Positions 11,476 to 22,689 are shown, counted from the first letter of the stretch. The stretch: DNA of 64,000 nucleotides from Avena insularis (GCA_023614405.1 CM042694.1:114760685-114824684), one strand, 5' to 3'. Translations and numbers: made by a program. The notes: generated by a model from the sequence alone, not told the origin.

Positions 11476-12099
11476 ACAAATGTACCCAATCGAAGAGTAG
11501 AAGAGTAGAAGAGTCGAAGAGTCGCGCTTGAGCGCTCCCCAAATACCTGATCGCCCCTCACCCGTACAGGTTCACAAGAAGGCGGGGTTCCGGAGGTCTA
11601 CTGTCCCGATCTGCGGTGCACGTCGCAAGACGGGATGGGAAAGACGAAGGCGGCGGCACAATAGACTAGAAGGAGACGCGTGTGGTCAGCGATGCCGATT
11701 AGGTTTAGCGCAGGCGTTTATATAGTGCAAGTCAGAGAGATCGTGGGACTCAGCCCCCGTAACCCGCAACCCGCGGCGCGCACGCGTCGTGACGAGACGA
11801 GGCGTGGCGAGGCGGGCGGCGTCGGAGGAGGAGTGCGCGAGAGCTGCTCTTCTTCTCACACCTTAGTGAGTGGTGGAACAGCCTAGTATATAAGGAGGTG
11901 TAACTCTCATTCAACTAGCAATGTGACACTAAACTTTGACACCACTAGCACAGCCATATGCTGTCATGCACAAATGGGTCAAAGAGAATTTCAGAATTTG
12001 TTTAATTGGCCAAAGGCTCAATACTCATCAAATTCCAACAATAGAGTTGTGGAGGGATCATTCAGAATCAATAAAATGTGAGTGATCCAGCCTATAGTG
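11476..12099. other. Inserted or unassigned DNA within a duplicated F-box copy
   Basis: This lies between fragments F3 and F4 of what was probably one gene copy. It starts with a short AGAGTAGA/AGAGTCGA repeat (11494-11526), turns GC-rich to 11860, then becomes ordinary AT-rich DNA. I recognise no coding domain. Confidence 0.45.
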
Positions 12100-12400
12100 A
12101 CAATAATAGTACGCTCCGTATGCAACAGAGAATGCTGAACGCAGAGAAGCAGATGAACTATCGTAGGGCTGCTCTGCTCTGGTCTACTCTAGGGCTTCTC
12201 TGCTCCAGGAATTTGAAGAAACATCCTAACAGTATACGTAATCATTAGCATCATTTAGCCAATTACAACCACCCAAGAGGAATAACCTCTTGTCTAACGT
12301 CACTATGGAAATGCCTTCTGGCACTAAGCATGGAGGTTCCATGTTTTTATGACTTTCAAGGTACGAATTGCAGGGCCAGGAGAGAAAAAAAAAACAAAAT
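12100..12400 (-). pseudogene. SKIP4-like F-box gene fragment, copy F4 (intron and end of the first large exon)
   Basis: This aligns with 24395-24680: AATAATAGTAC, TTTGAAGAA, ATCATTAGCATC, TTTAGCCA, ACCACCCAAGAGGAATAACC and TATGGAAATGCCTTC. It covers the short intron and the exon segment just after the F-box. The copy of the splice donor region is diverged. Beyond about 12400 the homology stops and unrelated acidic coding sequence begins. Confidence 0.8.
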
Positions 12401-12629
12401 CCTCTTCCTCATTGTAATTTTGTGTCCGTGTATCCATGGGATTATCAACCTCCTCTTCATCATCATCCTCTTCGTCCACCTCCTCCTCGGACTCCTCTTC
12501 TTCCATATCATAATTAAGATCATTGAGCCCTTCCACATGTGAGAAATCCAATTGAGACATGAATTCGGCGACACCAAGCTTGGTCTCACTGAAGTCATCA
12601 AAATAACATGTTTCAGACACTACAATCAT
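12324..12629 (-). CDS. Chimeric acidic ORF fused to F-box sequence (101 codons)
   Basis: The ORF starts at 12629. It encodes a short head (FSETKLGVAEFMSQLDF), then a very acidic block of Glu/Asp runs at about residues 41-62, and an F-rich stretch. It ends in the F-box relic (AIRTLKVIK, the same segment as TRTLKVIQV near 24.66 kb). I do not recognise the acidic part. The junction with duplicated F-box DNA suggests exon shuffling by a transposon, possibly the Helitron-like end at 13.7 kb. Whether it is expressed is unknown. Confidence 0.35.
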   Translation of the reverse strand: MIVVSETCYFDDFSETKLGVAEFMSQLDFSHVEGLNDLNYDMEEEESEEEVDEEDDDEEEVDNPMDTRTQNYNEEEDFVFFFSPGPAIRTLKVIKTWNLHA

Positions 12630-12639
12630 CTAAAAACAT

Positions 12640-13190
12640 TTTTCATAGCTCCTATTTATTAGTGGGAAAAACGAGTTGTGAAGGGCTTGCGTTACCTCGG
12701 TTGCGGCCGACCATACATTCCATCGATCATGTCGCTATCGGGGATTAGGTATCGAGTTGTGATGGTCGCGAGCGCCACCGAACGGTCGGATGCGAAGGAG
12801 TCGACGCCTCGGAGATATTTTTCATGGCCTCCGTTAGCTTCCACGTCTGCGGACCAATCAAGACCGGACCAATTGGAGGCCGACCCACCTTCGCCACCGT
12901 TGCTGGGGCCTTGCCGTGCGGTTTTGCCTGCCACCCGCACCATGATCATGCTCCCAATTGCTTCCGTGGCTTCATCGGTGTCGCGTGGGACGATTCCGGT
13001 ACCATCGAGGAGATGGGGAATTCCGGTGGGGTTGTGGAATCGGACTGCGGTTCCATTTCAGCCAGGGAAGGGGACGATTTTATCGTTAGTGACGAGAGAC
13101 GAAGAGATAGGATGGGAGAGTTGGGCGGCTCAAAGAGCAGAATTATGAGCTGTCGGAGATTGGGATCCTCACGATGTAGTATTTTCTTTT
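12640..13190 (-). other. GC-rich possible 5' coding exon, unassigned
   Basis: A minus-strand ORF at 12692-12949 (85 codons, containing SDRSVALATITTRYLIPDSD) lies just upstream of the acidic ORF. It ends in PQPRG at a potential donor (AGGTAAC on the minus strand), so it could be the preceding exon. I do not recognise a domain. An overlapping plus-strand ORF is equally open, so coding status is uncertain. Confidence 0.35.
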
Positions 13191-13231
13191 GACAGCAGAA
13201 TTAAACGTCTGATTAGGCAGTCACGACCCTC

Positions 13232-13560
13232 ACCAAGTGGCATGTCAGAGTAAATAGTACATGCTCGGCTTGTAATTCAGCTTCGGAGACGTTATTTCAT
13301 GCATTGATGGAATGTGGGCATGCGACTCAATTCTGGTCCGCAGCACGTGAAATCTTGCATCTGAAATTACCTAGGTTGCATCCGGATACATGGATAATGG
13401 ACATTTTATGTGACCCCATGTTTACTAGGGGGGCCGAGAAAGAATTATCTCGAGTATGTCAGCCATTTGGGAATCAAGGAACCGATGTGATAGTGTGGTA
13501 GAGGAAGAGTGGTTAGCCCGACCAGCTTTTCTTATTCACAACCTGGAGGCTGATTGTACG
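13232..13560 (+). pseudogene. LINE fragment: zinc-binding reverse-transcriptase C-terminal domain (zf-RVT)
   Basis: Plus-strand reading gives WHVRVNSTCSACNS, then ETLFHALMECGHATQFW and a following REILHL segment. That is the Cys2-His-Cys zf-RVT region found after RT in plant L1-type LINEs. Only the C-terminal part is present, and a stop at about 13499 ends it. Confidence 0.8.
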
Positions 13561-13679
13561 AACATTATGTTGAATCAAGATTGCGGGTTCCCCTGGAAAA
13601 AAAAAGGGAGCGGAACCTGAAAAAATACCTTCATAATACAAAATTAAATAGAGGAAACTTTAAATAAACTGGAAGTGAT

Positions 13680-13710
13680 GCCCTCGCATTTGCGAGGGCC
13701 CTTGTGCTAG
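13680..13710 (+). mobile_element. Helitron-type 3' terminus
   Basis: A perfect 8-bp stem (GCCCTCGC/GCGAGGGC, loop ATTT, 13680-13699) is followed seven bases later by CTAG and then T. This is the hairpin-plus-CTRR end with a T host base typical of plant Helitrons. The element body should lie to the left. I could not identify a 5' TC end. Confidence 0.6.
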
Positions 13711-13868
13711 TTATAAGTAAAAAATGGGAGAGTAGATGCCGAATTTAGGGATAGCTCCTAAACTGCAGGTCCTTTAACGGCAATATGAGTTCGTCTAGGT
13801 GCGACATAGAGGAGCAAACCAGATATTTTGCTCCTCTAACCGTTTTACTCTTTCGGTTAGAGATGCTC

Positions 13869-13927
13869 TTAGTCCCAAAATGGGTATAATCATGCGAGCC
13901 ATCGTTCAGACTATCATCAGAACAAAC
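13869..13927 (-). ncRNA. Truncated type-2 snoRNA relic
   Basis: Minus strand: GTTTGTTCTGATGATAGTCT, then CATGATTATACCCAT, matching copies H and O. About half the unit is present and the guide is lost. Confidence 0.5.
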
Positions 13928-14140
13928 TTCAGATCGTACTAAGCAGAGCAGCTACAATGCAATTGACTGTCGATACTCCATATGAACCGCATCCACTTGC
14001 ACTGGACAGCAAGGTAGATGCAGAGTGGCTTGAACGACTAAACATCAACTCTAAAACGGAAACACGCAGAAAGGTCGCAGATTCACGCCCGGCTGGTCGT
14101 ATTACCAGTACAGTACATGCTATTTTCAACCGTCGAACGG

Positions 14141-14200
14141 TTCCTGCTAAGCAAATCACAATACATCACCCGAGACCTCCCATGCCTAAGTGAATCCGTG
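14141..14200 (-). repeat. Conserved 5'-end motif of the duplicated unit (copy 2 of 5)
   Basis: CCTGCTAAGCAAATCACA followed by CGAGACCTCCCATGCCTAAG matches the motif at 28230-28320. Downstream DNA to about 14400 is further shared with 16130-16330 (GTGGCGCC, GTTGTGGCTTTAA). Confidence 0.7.
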
Positions 14201-14639
14201 AAACCAAACTCGGAAACAATATATGCACACTGCAACACAAAGCCTACTTCTCTCACAGTCTCTCAGGGCTAGGAATTCCCATGTGCTCTGCACCGGCTAA
14301 TGCCCGTGGCGCCTCCCCACACTTCATATTAAGTTGCCTTGAGAAATGTTGTTGTGGCTTTAAAAGCCCAAGAAATCCGTCTGGCTCATTCCATATCTCC
14401 CACGCAAGTCTGATCTTGATTCTTGTCCTGTACCGTCTAACTGGTCTGAATGATGATCCAAGTACGGAGTTTAAACAAAGGATGGCCTTGGCGTTGGGCA
14501 TACACGATAAAATACCTCCTACTAGCGAACAGTACTTCCGTTGTAATAAACCAGCTACAAAGAATTGGTGGATATAGTAACGATCAATCAATGACTGAAC
14601 TATGCTTTTATTATCAAGAAGTAAGTGAATAACGTTTAT

Positions 14640-15800
14640 CACTACAGGAAAACGTCGGTGTGCCGAGGGCCAGCTGCCCTAGGAATAGCCCTAAAATGCC
14701 GTCACCACAGGCTGTGCCGGCCCTCGTCACAATGCCTTGTCGGCCCATGCACTTTGGCCGTCGACATAGGTTACGCCGACGGCTTTGCCCTCGGCATAGC
14801 CGTCGGTTGTAAAAAAAATTATTTTTTAAAAAAAAAAATATTTTCAATTTCTTTTAATCTTTGAATTGTTTGACTCATTAATGTCCCGCATAGAATTTTT
14901 TAACACTAATTACACTTAATCTTCGGTCAAATTGCAGTCTTGGTCAAACTTTTCGGTCGGTCTACTCCACCTCCAACACGTTTAACTTCTCCGTTCCTTT
15001 CGGATGAGTTTCCGTGAAGCAATTTGTACCTTGTTGTCAATACTATCATATCAATCCTATTAAATCATATATCATTATGTCACACAAGTTTATTTTTTGA
15101 GATTACAAACAATTATTTAAGTAAACAACAATGAACAAGTAATAATATTATTGAATTCAAATAAAAATAAAATTATTTTACTTTTTCTCTATTTAATATA
15201 GAATAATTAATACCTTTAAATCCGTAAATCGTAATTCAACAAAAAATATGTCTAAATCGACCAGAAAAATGAGAGAAATCCAAATATGATATCCATATCA
15301 TATTATCACAAACTATGCCGCGATTATATCCATAATTTCATTTGCCTGTTTCAAACTATGGTTAAAACGACGGGCATGAAGATTCTTAGCTCGGGATTGA
15401 GCCTCGCTAAACCTGAAGTGGATCTCTGATGAAATAGCATATTATGAAACTAAAAATGATTTTTCAGAAAATCATGAGCATTAGATCATGTACATGTAGT
15501 TTAAATCTGACCGACTTCCTACCGATTCGACAGGAATTTGTCTTTTTCATGAAGGATATACATAAAGTTTTAAGATATCCCGGTTTGGAAATTTTCTGTG
15601 TAATATGTTCTAGTATTTTTGAAAATGGGGTAGTACCAATGTGAAACTTTCATTTGGTGGTTTCTTCACAAAATACCCTGTTTTTAGCACACGAAAAATG
15701 GAAAAGGGCTTTTTGGTATGATGAAAAGGAAAACTTCTTCCTGGAAGATTGTAATCCATCCCAAGATGCACATGCATAATATGGGCATATTATAAAAAAC
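14640..15800. mobile_element. CACTA (En/Spm) element end, truncated
   Basis: CACTACAGGAAAACG at 14640 is a CACTA terminus. It is followed by repeated subterminal words (GCCGAGGGC, GCCGGCCCTCG, GCCGACGGCTTTG, GGCATAGCCGTCGG) and then AT-rich non-coding DNA. I found no opposite terminus and no transposase. An AACTATGCCGCGATT word occurs at both 15308 and 15797. The right limit is a guess. Confidence 0.6.
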
Positions 15801-15821
15801 TATGCCGCGATTTTAACCATA

Positions 15822-15863
15822 ACACAGCTCACATAACGTCCTTGAATATTCATCACCGCAAAC
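15822..15863 (-). ncRNA. Truncated type-2 snoRNA relic
   Basis: Plus-strand ACATAACGTCCTTG, then ATTCATCACCGCAAAC, matches copy O at 3184-3211. Only the box C end survives. Confidence 0.5.
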
Positions 15864-16042
15864 TTCAGATCATCGAATATACAGTATTTACAACGCAATT
15901 ACGCGGAGCGGTAATCGCGTCCACTTGCATAATCTAGTAATGCACATCCTCAACCTTTGCATTGACTAAACGTCTATGATACAACACGATGAAGTAGAAC
16001 AACTGGGAACCCATACAAATGTACAAGAATGTTGTAACAGAC

Positions 16043-16125
16043 CAACTATTCCTACTAAGCAAAGCACACTATATTGCCCGAGACCTGCCATCCCTAAATC
16101 CACATACACTGCTGGTGAATCCGCC
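16043..16125 (-). repeat. Conserved 5'-end motif of the duplicated unit (copy 3 of 5)
   Basis: CTACTAAGCAAAGCACACTA, CCCGAGACCTGCCATCCCTA and GGTGAATCCGCCAAAA match the copies at 27251 and 14141. Confidence 0.7.
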
Positions 16126-16558
16126 AAAACAAGCTCGGAGAACACATTCTAACCAGATTCGTGGCCATCGGATCTGGGAAGAGACAAAGGCCTAGTTGAA
16201 GATGTGAGAGGCAGTGGCGCCGGACTTGATATTAAGCAGTAGCTGGCAATGTTGATGTGGCTTTAAGAACCCAATCTATCCCTCACAACAAACTTGGCAT
16301 GAGAGATCCCCTCTGCTTGTTGTCTTGGATCTATGGTGCTTACTATAGTGATCCACCGTCAGGCCCGTCTCCGGGATTTGGGGGCCCCGGTGCGACTTAT
16401 AAAATGGGTCTCAATTTTTGCTAAAAATAAATAAATAGTAAAACAAAATCACTGTTTACCTAATTATATAACTTTACAATGTGCTATTCCATATAATGTT
16501 CACAAATATATCAAGTATTTATTCTAAAAGAGTAAATATAGCAAGTAATAAATGAACC

Positions 16559-16783
16559 TCATGTTCTACCAAAAAGCATCAGCCGTCTAGTATTTCTTGA
16601 AATAAAATCTTCAATCATATCTTCATAATTAATCTTCTCCAAGATGTCACTCTCAAGTGCTATTGTGGCCAATCCACTGAGTCTTTCTTGTGTCATAGTC
16701 GTAGACCGCATGTAGGATTTCAACAATTTGAGTTTAGAAAAGCTCCTTTCTGCAGATGCAACGGTAATAGGAACAATTAACAA
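16559..16783 (-). pseudogene. hAT transposase C-terminal dimerisation domain fragment
   Basis: The 74-codon minus-strand ORF reads IVPITVASAERSFSKLKLLK, then SYMRSTTMTQERLSGLATIA. That is the conserved hAT dimerisation domain of the zinc-finger MYM/TTF type. The body of the transposase is missing, so this is the 3' end of a degraded gene. The tandem array at 17.4 kb lies where its upstream part would be. Confidence 0.85.
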
Positions 16784-17380
16784 AATTATGTCTGCAATAT
16801 TAGCAAATTAATTTTCAGAATTTACTTGAGTCTCTTTCACCACAAATCTATCAAGACCACCTTTTAAGACTGAGCTGCTGCTTCTAATCTTCATCTTTTA
16901 TTCTTCTTTTCAGCACCAGATTGACACTTTATTATTCTCATGATTTGTCCTGTTTTCACAAATTTAGATTAACAAAAAATTCAAACAACTCAAATTAATA
17001 AGTTAACGCGAATAGACAAGTTGTGGTGGTCATACCTTCACATCTGAACAAAATCGCCGATCGGGACGCTCGTACAGCATACGGCAAAACTAGGGCCGGC
17101 TGCTAGCAAGGACAAGGAAAACATCCGTTTAATAATCAGATTGGACCATCAGAATTGATCGATGATCAATCTGCTACTTCCCGTAAGCACTAGGCTTCAC
17201 CAAATTTTAGAATCTAGAAGATCAAACAATGAAATAATATACACCAGCGAAGGGACAGCCAGACAGGGTACGTACTAGTTCTAGTAAAAAAGGAAATAGC
17301 GATCGTGGAATCGGGAGACGGGAGTTGACAGTCAATCGATCTACTTCTACTACTTCCCAGAATCCCCCAGTTCGGCAGTT

Positions 17381-19353
17381 CCCAAACCCGTCTTTGATCT
17401 GCTGAAAAGGAACAAGTACCTTTGACAGTTTGAGACCGGCAGGAACTCGATCGGCGATCACTAGCCAGGGAACTAGGGCAGGCGGGCAAGGTGCTATTGC
17501 GGGTCCTGCGTTCAGTCGGGAGGGATGACGGGAGAGGCAAAACAGTTCGCTAAACATCAATCTGGACCATGTACGTACTCGGCTGTTGCTAGAATCGAGG
17601 GGCCCTTGGAATCGGGGGGCCTGTTCGGTCGCTCCACCCGAACATGGCCGTCAACGGGCCTGCCCAAACCCGTCTTTGATCTGCTGAAAAGGAACAAGTA
17701 CCTTTGACAGTTTGAGACCGGCAGGAACTCGATCGGCGATCACTAGCCAGGGAACTAGGGCAGGCGGGCAAGGTGCTGTTGCGGGTCCTGCGTTGAGTCG
17801 GGACGGGTGGGGATGACGGGAGAGGCAAAACAGTTCGCTAAACATCAATCTGGACCATGTACATACTCGGCTGTTGCTAGAATCGAGGGGCCCTTGGAAT
17901 CGGGGGGCCTGTTCGGTCGCTCCACCCGAACATGGCCGTCAACGGGCCTGCCCAAACCCGTCTTTGATCTGCTGAAAAGAACAAGTACCTTTGACAGTTT
18001 GAGACGGGCAGGAACTCCATCGGCGATCACTAGCCAGGGAACTAGGGCAGGCGGGCAAGGTGCTGTTGCGGGTCCTGCGTTGAGTCGGGACGGCTGGGGA
18101 TGACGGGAGAGGCAAAGCAGTTCGCTAAACATCAATCTGGACCATGTACGTACTCGGCTGTTGCTAGAATCGAGGGGCCCTTGGAATCGGGGAGGCTGTT
18201 CGGTCGCTCCACCCGAACATGGCCGTCAACGGGCCTGCCCAAACCCGTCTTTGATCTGCTGAAAAGGAACAAGTACCTTTGACAGTTTGAGATCGGGAGG
18301 AACTCGATCGGCGATCACTAGCCAGGGAACTAGGGCAGGCGGGCAAGGTGCTGTTGCGGGTCCTGCGTTGAGTCGGGACGGCTGGGGATGACGGGAGAGG
18401 CAAAACAGTTCGCTAAACATCAATCTGGACCATGTACGTACTCGGCTGTTGCTAGAATCGAGGGCCCTTGAATCGGGGCCTGTTCGGTCGCTCCACCCGA
18501 ACATGGCCGTCAACGGGCCTGCCCAACCCCGTCTTTGATCTGCTGAAAAGAACAAGTACCTTTGACAGTTTGAGACGGGCAGGAACTCGATCGGCGATCA
18601 CTAGCCAGGGAACTAGGGCAGGCGGGCAAGGTGCTGTTGCGGGTCCTGCGTTGAGTCGGGACGGCTGGGGATGACGGGAGAGGCAAAACAGTTCGCTAAA
18701 CATCAATCTGGACCATGTACGTACTCGGCTGTTGCTAGAATCGAGGGGCCCTTGGAATCGGGGGGCCTGTTCGTCGCTCCACCAACATGGTCAACGGGCC
18801 TGCCCAAACCCGTCTTTGATCTGCTGAAAAGAACAAGTACCTTTGACAGTTTGAGACCGGCAGGAACTCGATCGGCGATCACTAGCCAGGGAACTAGGGT
18901 AGGCGGGCAAGGTGTTGTTGCGGGTCCTGCGTTGAGTCGGGACGGCTGGGGATGACGGGAGAGGCAAAACAGTTCGCTAAACATCAATCTGGACCATGTA
19001 CGTACTCGGCTGTTGCTAGAATCGAGGGGCCCTTGGAATCGGGGGGCCTGTTCGGTCGCTCCACCCGAACATGGCCGTCAACGGGCCTGCCCAAACCCGT
19101 CTTTGATCTGCTGAAAAGAACAAGTACCTTTGACAGTTTGAGACGGGCAGGAACTCGATCGGCGATCACTAGCCAGGGAACTAGGGCAGGCGGGCAAGGT
19201 GCTGTTGTGGGTCCTGCATTGAGTCGGGACGGCTGGGGATAACGGGAGAGGCAAAACAGTTTGCTAAACATCAATCTGGACCATGTACGTACTCGGCTGT
19301 TGCTAGAATCGGGGGACCCTGTTCGGTCGCTCCACCCGAACATGGCCGTCAAC
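17381..19353. repeat. Tandem array, about 286 bp unit, six full and two partial copies
   Basis: Successive unit starts (ATGACGGGAGAGGC) lie at 17525, 17813, 18100, 18388, 18671, 18952 and 19239, spaced 281-288 bp. A 145-bp partial precedes them and a 115-bp partial follows. Units are GC-rich and very similar. Shared words include GTTCGCTAAACATCAATCTG, GAACATGGCCGTCAACGGGC and GATCGGCGATCACTAGCCAG. ORFs of 60-120 codons occur on both strands only because the unit lacks stops, and I do not call them genes. It looks like a young minisatellite expansion. Confidence 0.95.
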
Positions 19354-19719
19354 CACCGTATACCACTTACTAGGTGCAGGAAAATATAGGCCAGGTCTCT
19401 CTCGCACTAGGGACCAACTGGCACATGATGGAGCACCGACATCTAAACATGAGGTGCGCTGCTGACTCTTATTTATTTGCACATCCCACAATAAGACCAA
19501 CTTCGACGTTGTGCCTCCAGTCAAAACGAGATTGATGTTCAGCACACACGATCTGACTCTCATACCATGGTACCTTCTCTGCAGGTCAACTCGAACAAAC
19601 AGACATGTTTGCATAGAAAATTTTCATAGACTAGCGAAGAACAAGAGAATTTGGGATCTACACAACATATGTTATCCGAATGTCTAAAACTCGGTAAAGT
19701 CATGTAGTCCAAAAATTGT
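19354..19719. other. Unassigned DNA between the tandem array and an F-box flank copy
   Basis: No recognisable coding domain. The minus-strand ORFs at 19303-19778 have no features I recognise. Confidence 0.4.
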
Positions 19720-19884
19720 AAACTCTTATTAAGGACTGGTGGCTTCCAGGTATATGAACCGCATGGAACTAATTTCATAGAAGAAAATATTATCCATATG
19801 AATATTCGCAGTGAAAAAACACAAGTATAAGTGTTGTACTATGCTGAATGATGACATCGTTTAATTCAGAGCAAAAACACATAT
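19720..19884 (-). repeat. Third copy of the F-box 3'-flank, truncated by a LINE
   Basis: Matches 5880-6100 (GGTGGCTTCCAGGTA, ATTCAGAGCAAAAACACAT). Homology ends exactly where LINE reverse-transcriptase coding sequence begins at 19885. Confidence 0.7.
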
Positions 19885-20518
19885 GCCAAGGCCTTCGATA
19901 CTATTCGCTGGGACTATATGCGGGACCTCATGCAATTCCTGGGTTTCCCACAACGCTCGAGGGCCCTGATATTTGTTCTATTTTCTATGGCTTCCTCGAT
20001 ATCATCCATGGTTGTGGGCTTCATCGGGAAGACCCTATGTTGCCCTCCTCGTCGATATCACTATGGGCCCGTTACAGCGCATTCTGGACACGGAAACCGA
20101 GTCATTATTAGTGAAGCCCGTGCCTGGAAGAGCACCGGGCCAAGGGTTTCCCTTTACGCTGATGATGCTGCTATTTTCTTGGCCCCCTCGGTGACCGACA
20201 TGTCTAACCTGGATAGTATTCTTCATAGATTCAGAGAGGTAACTGGTCTAGTGACCTATGTAGCAAAGAGTTCGGTCGCCCTGATCCGTTGCTCTGATAT
20301 AGACCTAACCCCGGTGCTTGCAAGCTTCTGTGCCACAATCGCTCATTTCCCTCTCAAATACCTTTGGTTTCCTTTAGTGTTGGGCAGGTTACAACGGGTT
20401 GATACCCAACCTTTAATCCACAAGGCTGCCTCGCGCTTAGCCCCTAGAAGGGTAGATTCCTGAATTGAGATGGTTGCACGGCCCTCGTGAAGTCGGTTCT
20501 ACGATTTCGCTCATCCTC
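19885..20518 (+). pseudogene. LINE reverse-transcriptase fragment
   Basis: Opens with AKAFDTIRWDYMRDLMQFLG, a core LINE RT motif, and later has VSLYADDAAIFLAP with the catalytic YADD. LKYLWFPLVLGRLQRVDTQP and then a degraded segment with stops from 20461 follow. Both ends of the LINE are missing. It is directly joined to duplicated F-box flank on the left and a zinc-finger pseudogene on the right. Confidence 0.85.
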
Positions 20519-21018
20519 TACCCCGGTTGCGGTCGTGTGGTGAAGAAATATGTGTCTGGGACGTCAGATCACAAAGGATGGGTATTCTACAAGAGCAAGA
20601 GGCATGGGGTACATATTATGTGTAAATGATGTGTGTTCTAGAAACTTGATTCAACTCATTTTTTGCACTATAGCTTAACTGAGATTGGTTGTGTTTACAT
20701 GCGTCAGTTTGGTTGCAACTTTTGGCACTAGGAACTGGAGTATGTTATATACTTGGCAGAGCACAACTTCATCCTTGGCGAAGCTGCTGTTGATGCCATA
20801 AGCTGGGCAGAGTAAAGAAGGGAGCAGCTCAAGCTTAGAAAATAGGAGAAAATATGAATTTGGTGCAACCACAAGACCAGAACATGATTAAGCTATTAGA
20901 TGCAGTTAGGGAAATAATTGTTCTACTGAAGATTGTAGTGGTAGTGCTATATGTGTTGTGTGCAATGTGCCTTTTAATTGTTCTAAATAAGTGTGGTGAT
21001 GATGATGTCGTGGAGTAA
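20519..21018 (+). pseudogene. GRF-type zinc-finger / membrane-anchor gene, broken
   Basis: Reading starts YPGCGRVVKKYVSGTSDHKG, then a WVFYKSKRHG segment. This is a GRF zinc finger with two of its cysteines replaced (first Cys to Tyr, third Cys to Ser). After an intron-like gap come ELEYVIYLAEHNF and a charged helix broken by TAG, TAA and TAG. The end has a hydrophobic anchor (IIVLLKIVVVVLYVLCAMCL) and a stop at 21016-21018. Such genes are abundant in grass genomes and often lie near transposons. Confidence 0.65.
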
Positions 21019-21059
21019 TGTACTAAACCCGTAAATTAGTAATGTGTTGTGATATTATA

Positions 21060-22680
21060 GGATGGATTTATCAAAAGCTACACCCTTATAACTGAAGATA
21101 ATTTCTCCGCGGCTGAATACTGAACGTAAAAGATAATTTCAATGGTTCTTTCCCGCGGGACCCACTCCTCGGATTCACAGAAGGTTCCCGTGATTGTGAG
21201 ACCAAAATCCGATCCCGCATGGGACCCACTCGTCATGGTGCTGCTTGCTCCCTCCCTTGTCTCCACCACTCCGGTCTCCCTGGAGACCACCAAAACCCCT
21301 CCCCTCCCTAGCGACGACGGTGGCAACGGTGGCTACAGGCTCACGGGTAAGTGCTCCTCGACATGTCTCAACACATCTCCTGCAAGTTCCATGAGTGCGT
21401 GCATGTGCTAGATCTTGGTCATCGCATCAGCAATGCTGTCTAGCTCTAGGTCACCGGCAACAGGTGTAGGTCCACACGGTCGATCTAGGTCTTGGTCCCA
21501 CCAAGTAGTAAATCTTGGATTTCTTACAAACTGCAGATGGACTACATGGTGCTAGATGCCACAAATTTGGTAGCCATCGCGTACATCATCAAGTTCTCCC
21601 ACGATGCTTGTTTTAATCACTTGATGCTTGTTTTAGTCACTTGATGTTGGTGTTTATAATTTAATTCTTGTATTTACTCTCTGGGGCAGGTAGGATGAAC
21701 TGTGAGGATTGCAGGTTCTGCGGTATGAAGGCTAGGAAGATACATGATCAGGTTCTAAATTGTTTCTAGTGGCACTAACTGTCTCAACACATCGCCTCCT
21801 CATTCTATCATAGTAATACTCGTACATACTCGTAGTAATCCTCAAAATTCTGAATGAATTTCATATGGACTACTCTGTGTTGAGCGCCACAAATTTGAAA
21901 GCCATCGCGCAAAACATCATGGCGACGGAGCCGAGAAATTGCTCCATCCAGAAAAATATCATAAAATATGAGGATTGAAGCTCTAACACATGAAGGCGAG
22001 CAACATACATGAGCAGGTTCTAAATTCTTGACATAGTAGTCAAACCTATTGTATAGCATCAAAACAAAATATTCTAATTAGTGTAATGTCTATTTTAGGC
22101 TAAAAAGAAAGGCTACAATGTTTCATCTGATGATGAGGTAAAGCAACCTATAGCCAAGAAAGCTGAGAAACCGAGCGACCTTACTAGAGGTTAGAGTCAT
22201 TGACGTTGGCTAATGTTACATTCATTGACCTTACTAGATTAGTTTCTAATATTTTTTTTCTAGGTCCCTCGATGAAGGGCGGTGAGGACTTCGACGATTA
22301 CCGCGTGTTTGGAAACGATATGGACTTGACTTCAAACAAAGTTGGGTATCTTAGAGTTGTTTCACAACACCAGCCACTTACACCACTATGTGCGCAAGAT
22401 GAAAAATTCAAATGTCATCCCTGGTAAGGCCAAGATGGTAAACTTTTGATATTTGACTCTTTAAATCTACTTATGCACATTGAACTATACTTAGCAACTA
22501 ACTTTATTCTTCACCTCTAGTACGTTTTAGCTAGGTTCAGCAATGATCACCTCAACTGGTATCTGCCTTTGGAGATCCCTGACATAATCGCAGATCATGT
22601 AGATCGTGAGCATGTTCAGTTCATCAAAGGAAACAATAATATTGCCCAAATGACAAGAAACTAGGCAAAAGATGTCGAGG
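21060..22680 (+). other. Unassigned exon-like sequence, possibly a decayed multi-exon gene
   Basis: Candidate plus-strand exons are: 21142-21411, with GGYRLTGKCS before a GTAAGT donor at 21347; 21693-21749, MNCEDCRFCGMKARKIHDQ, Cys-rich; 22099-22190, KKKGYNVSSDDEVKQPIAKK; 22262-22437; and 22519-22665, VLARFSNDHLNWYLPLEIPD before a TAG. An internal duplication (21528-21590 and 21855-21925, with GCCACAAATTTG and GCCATCGCG) interrupts it. I do not recognise the family and would not assert a functional gene. Confidence 0.35.
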
Positions 22681-22689
22681 CTTCTCAAA

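Noticed and set aside
17214..19352. Many 60-120 codon ORFs on both strands
   Set aside because: They are the same tandem repeat read repeatedly. Frames shift between units and no domain is seen.
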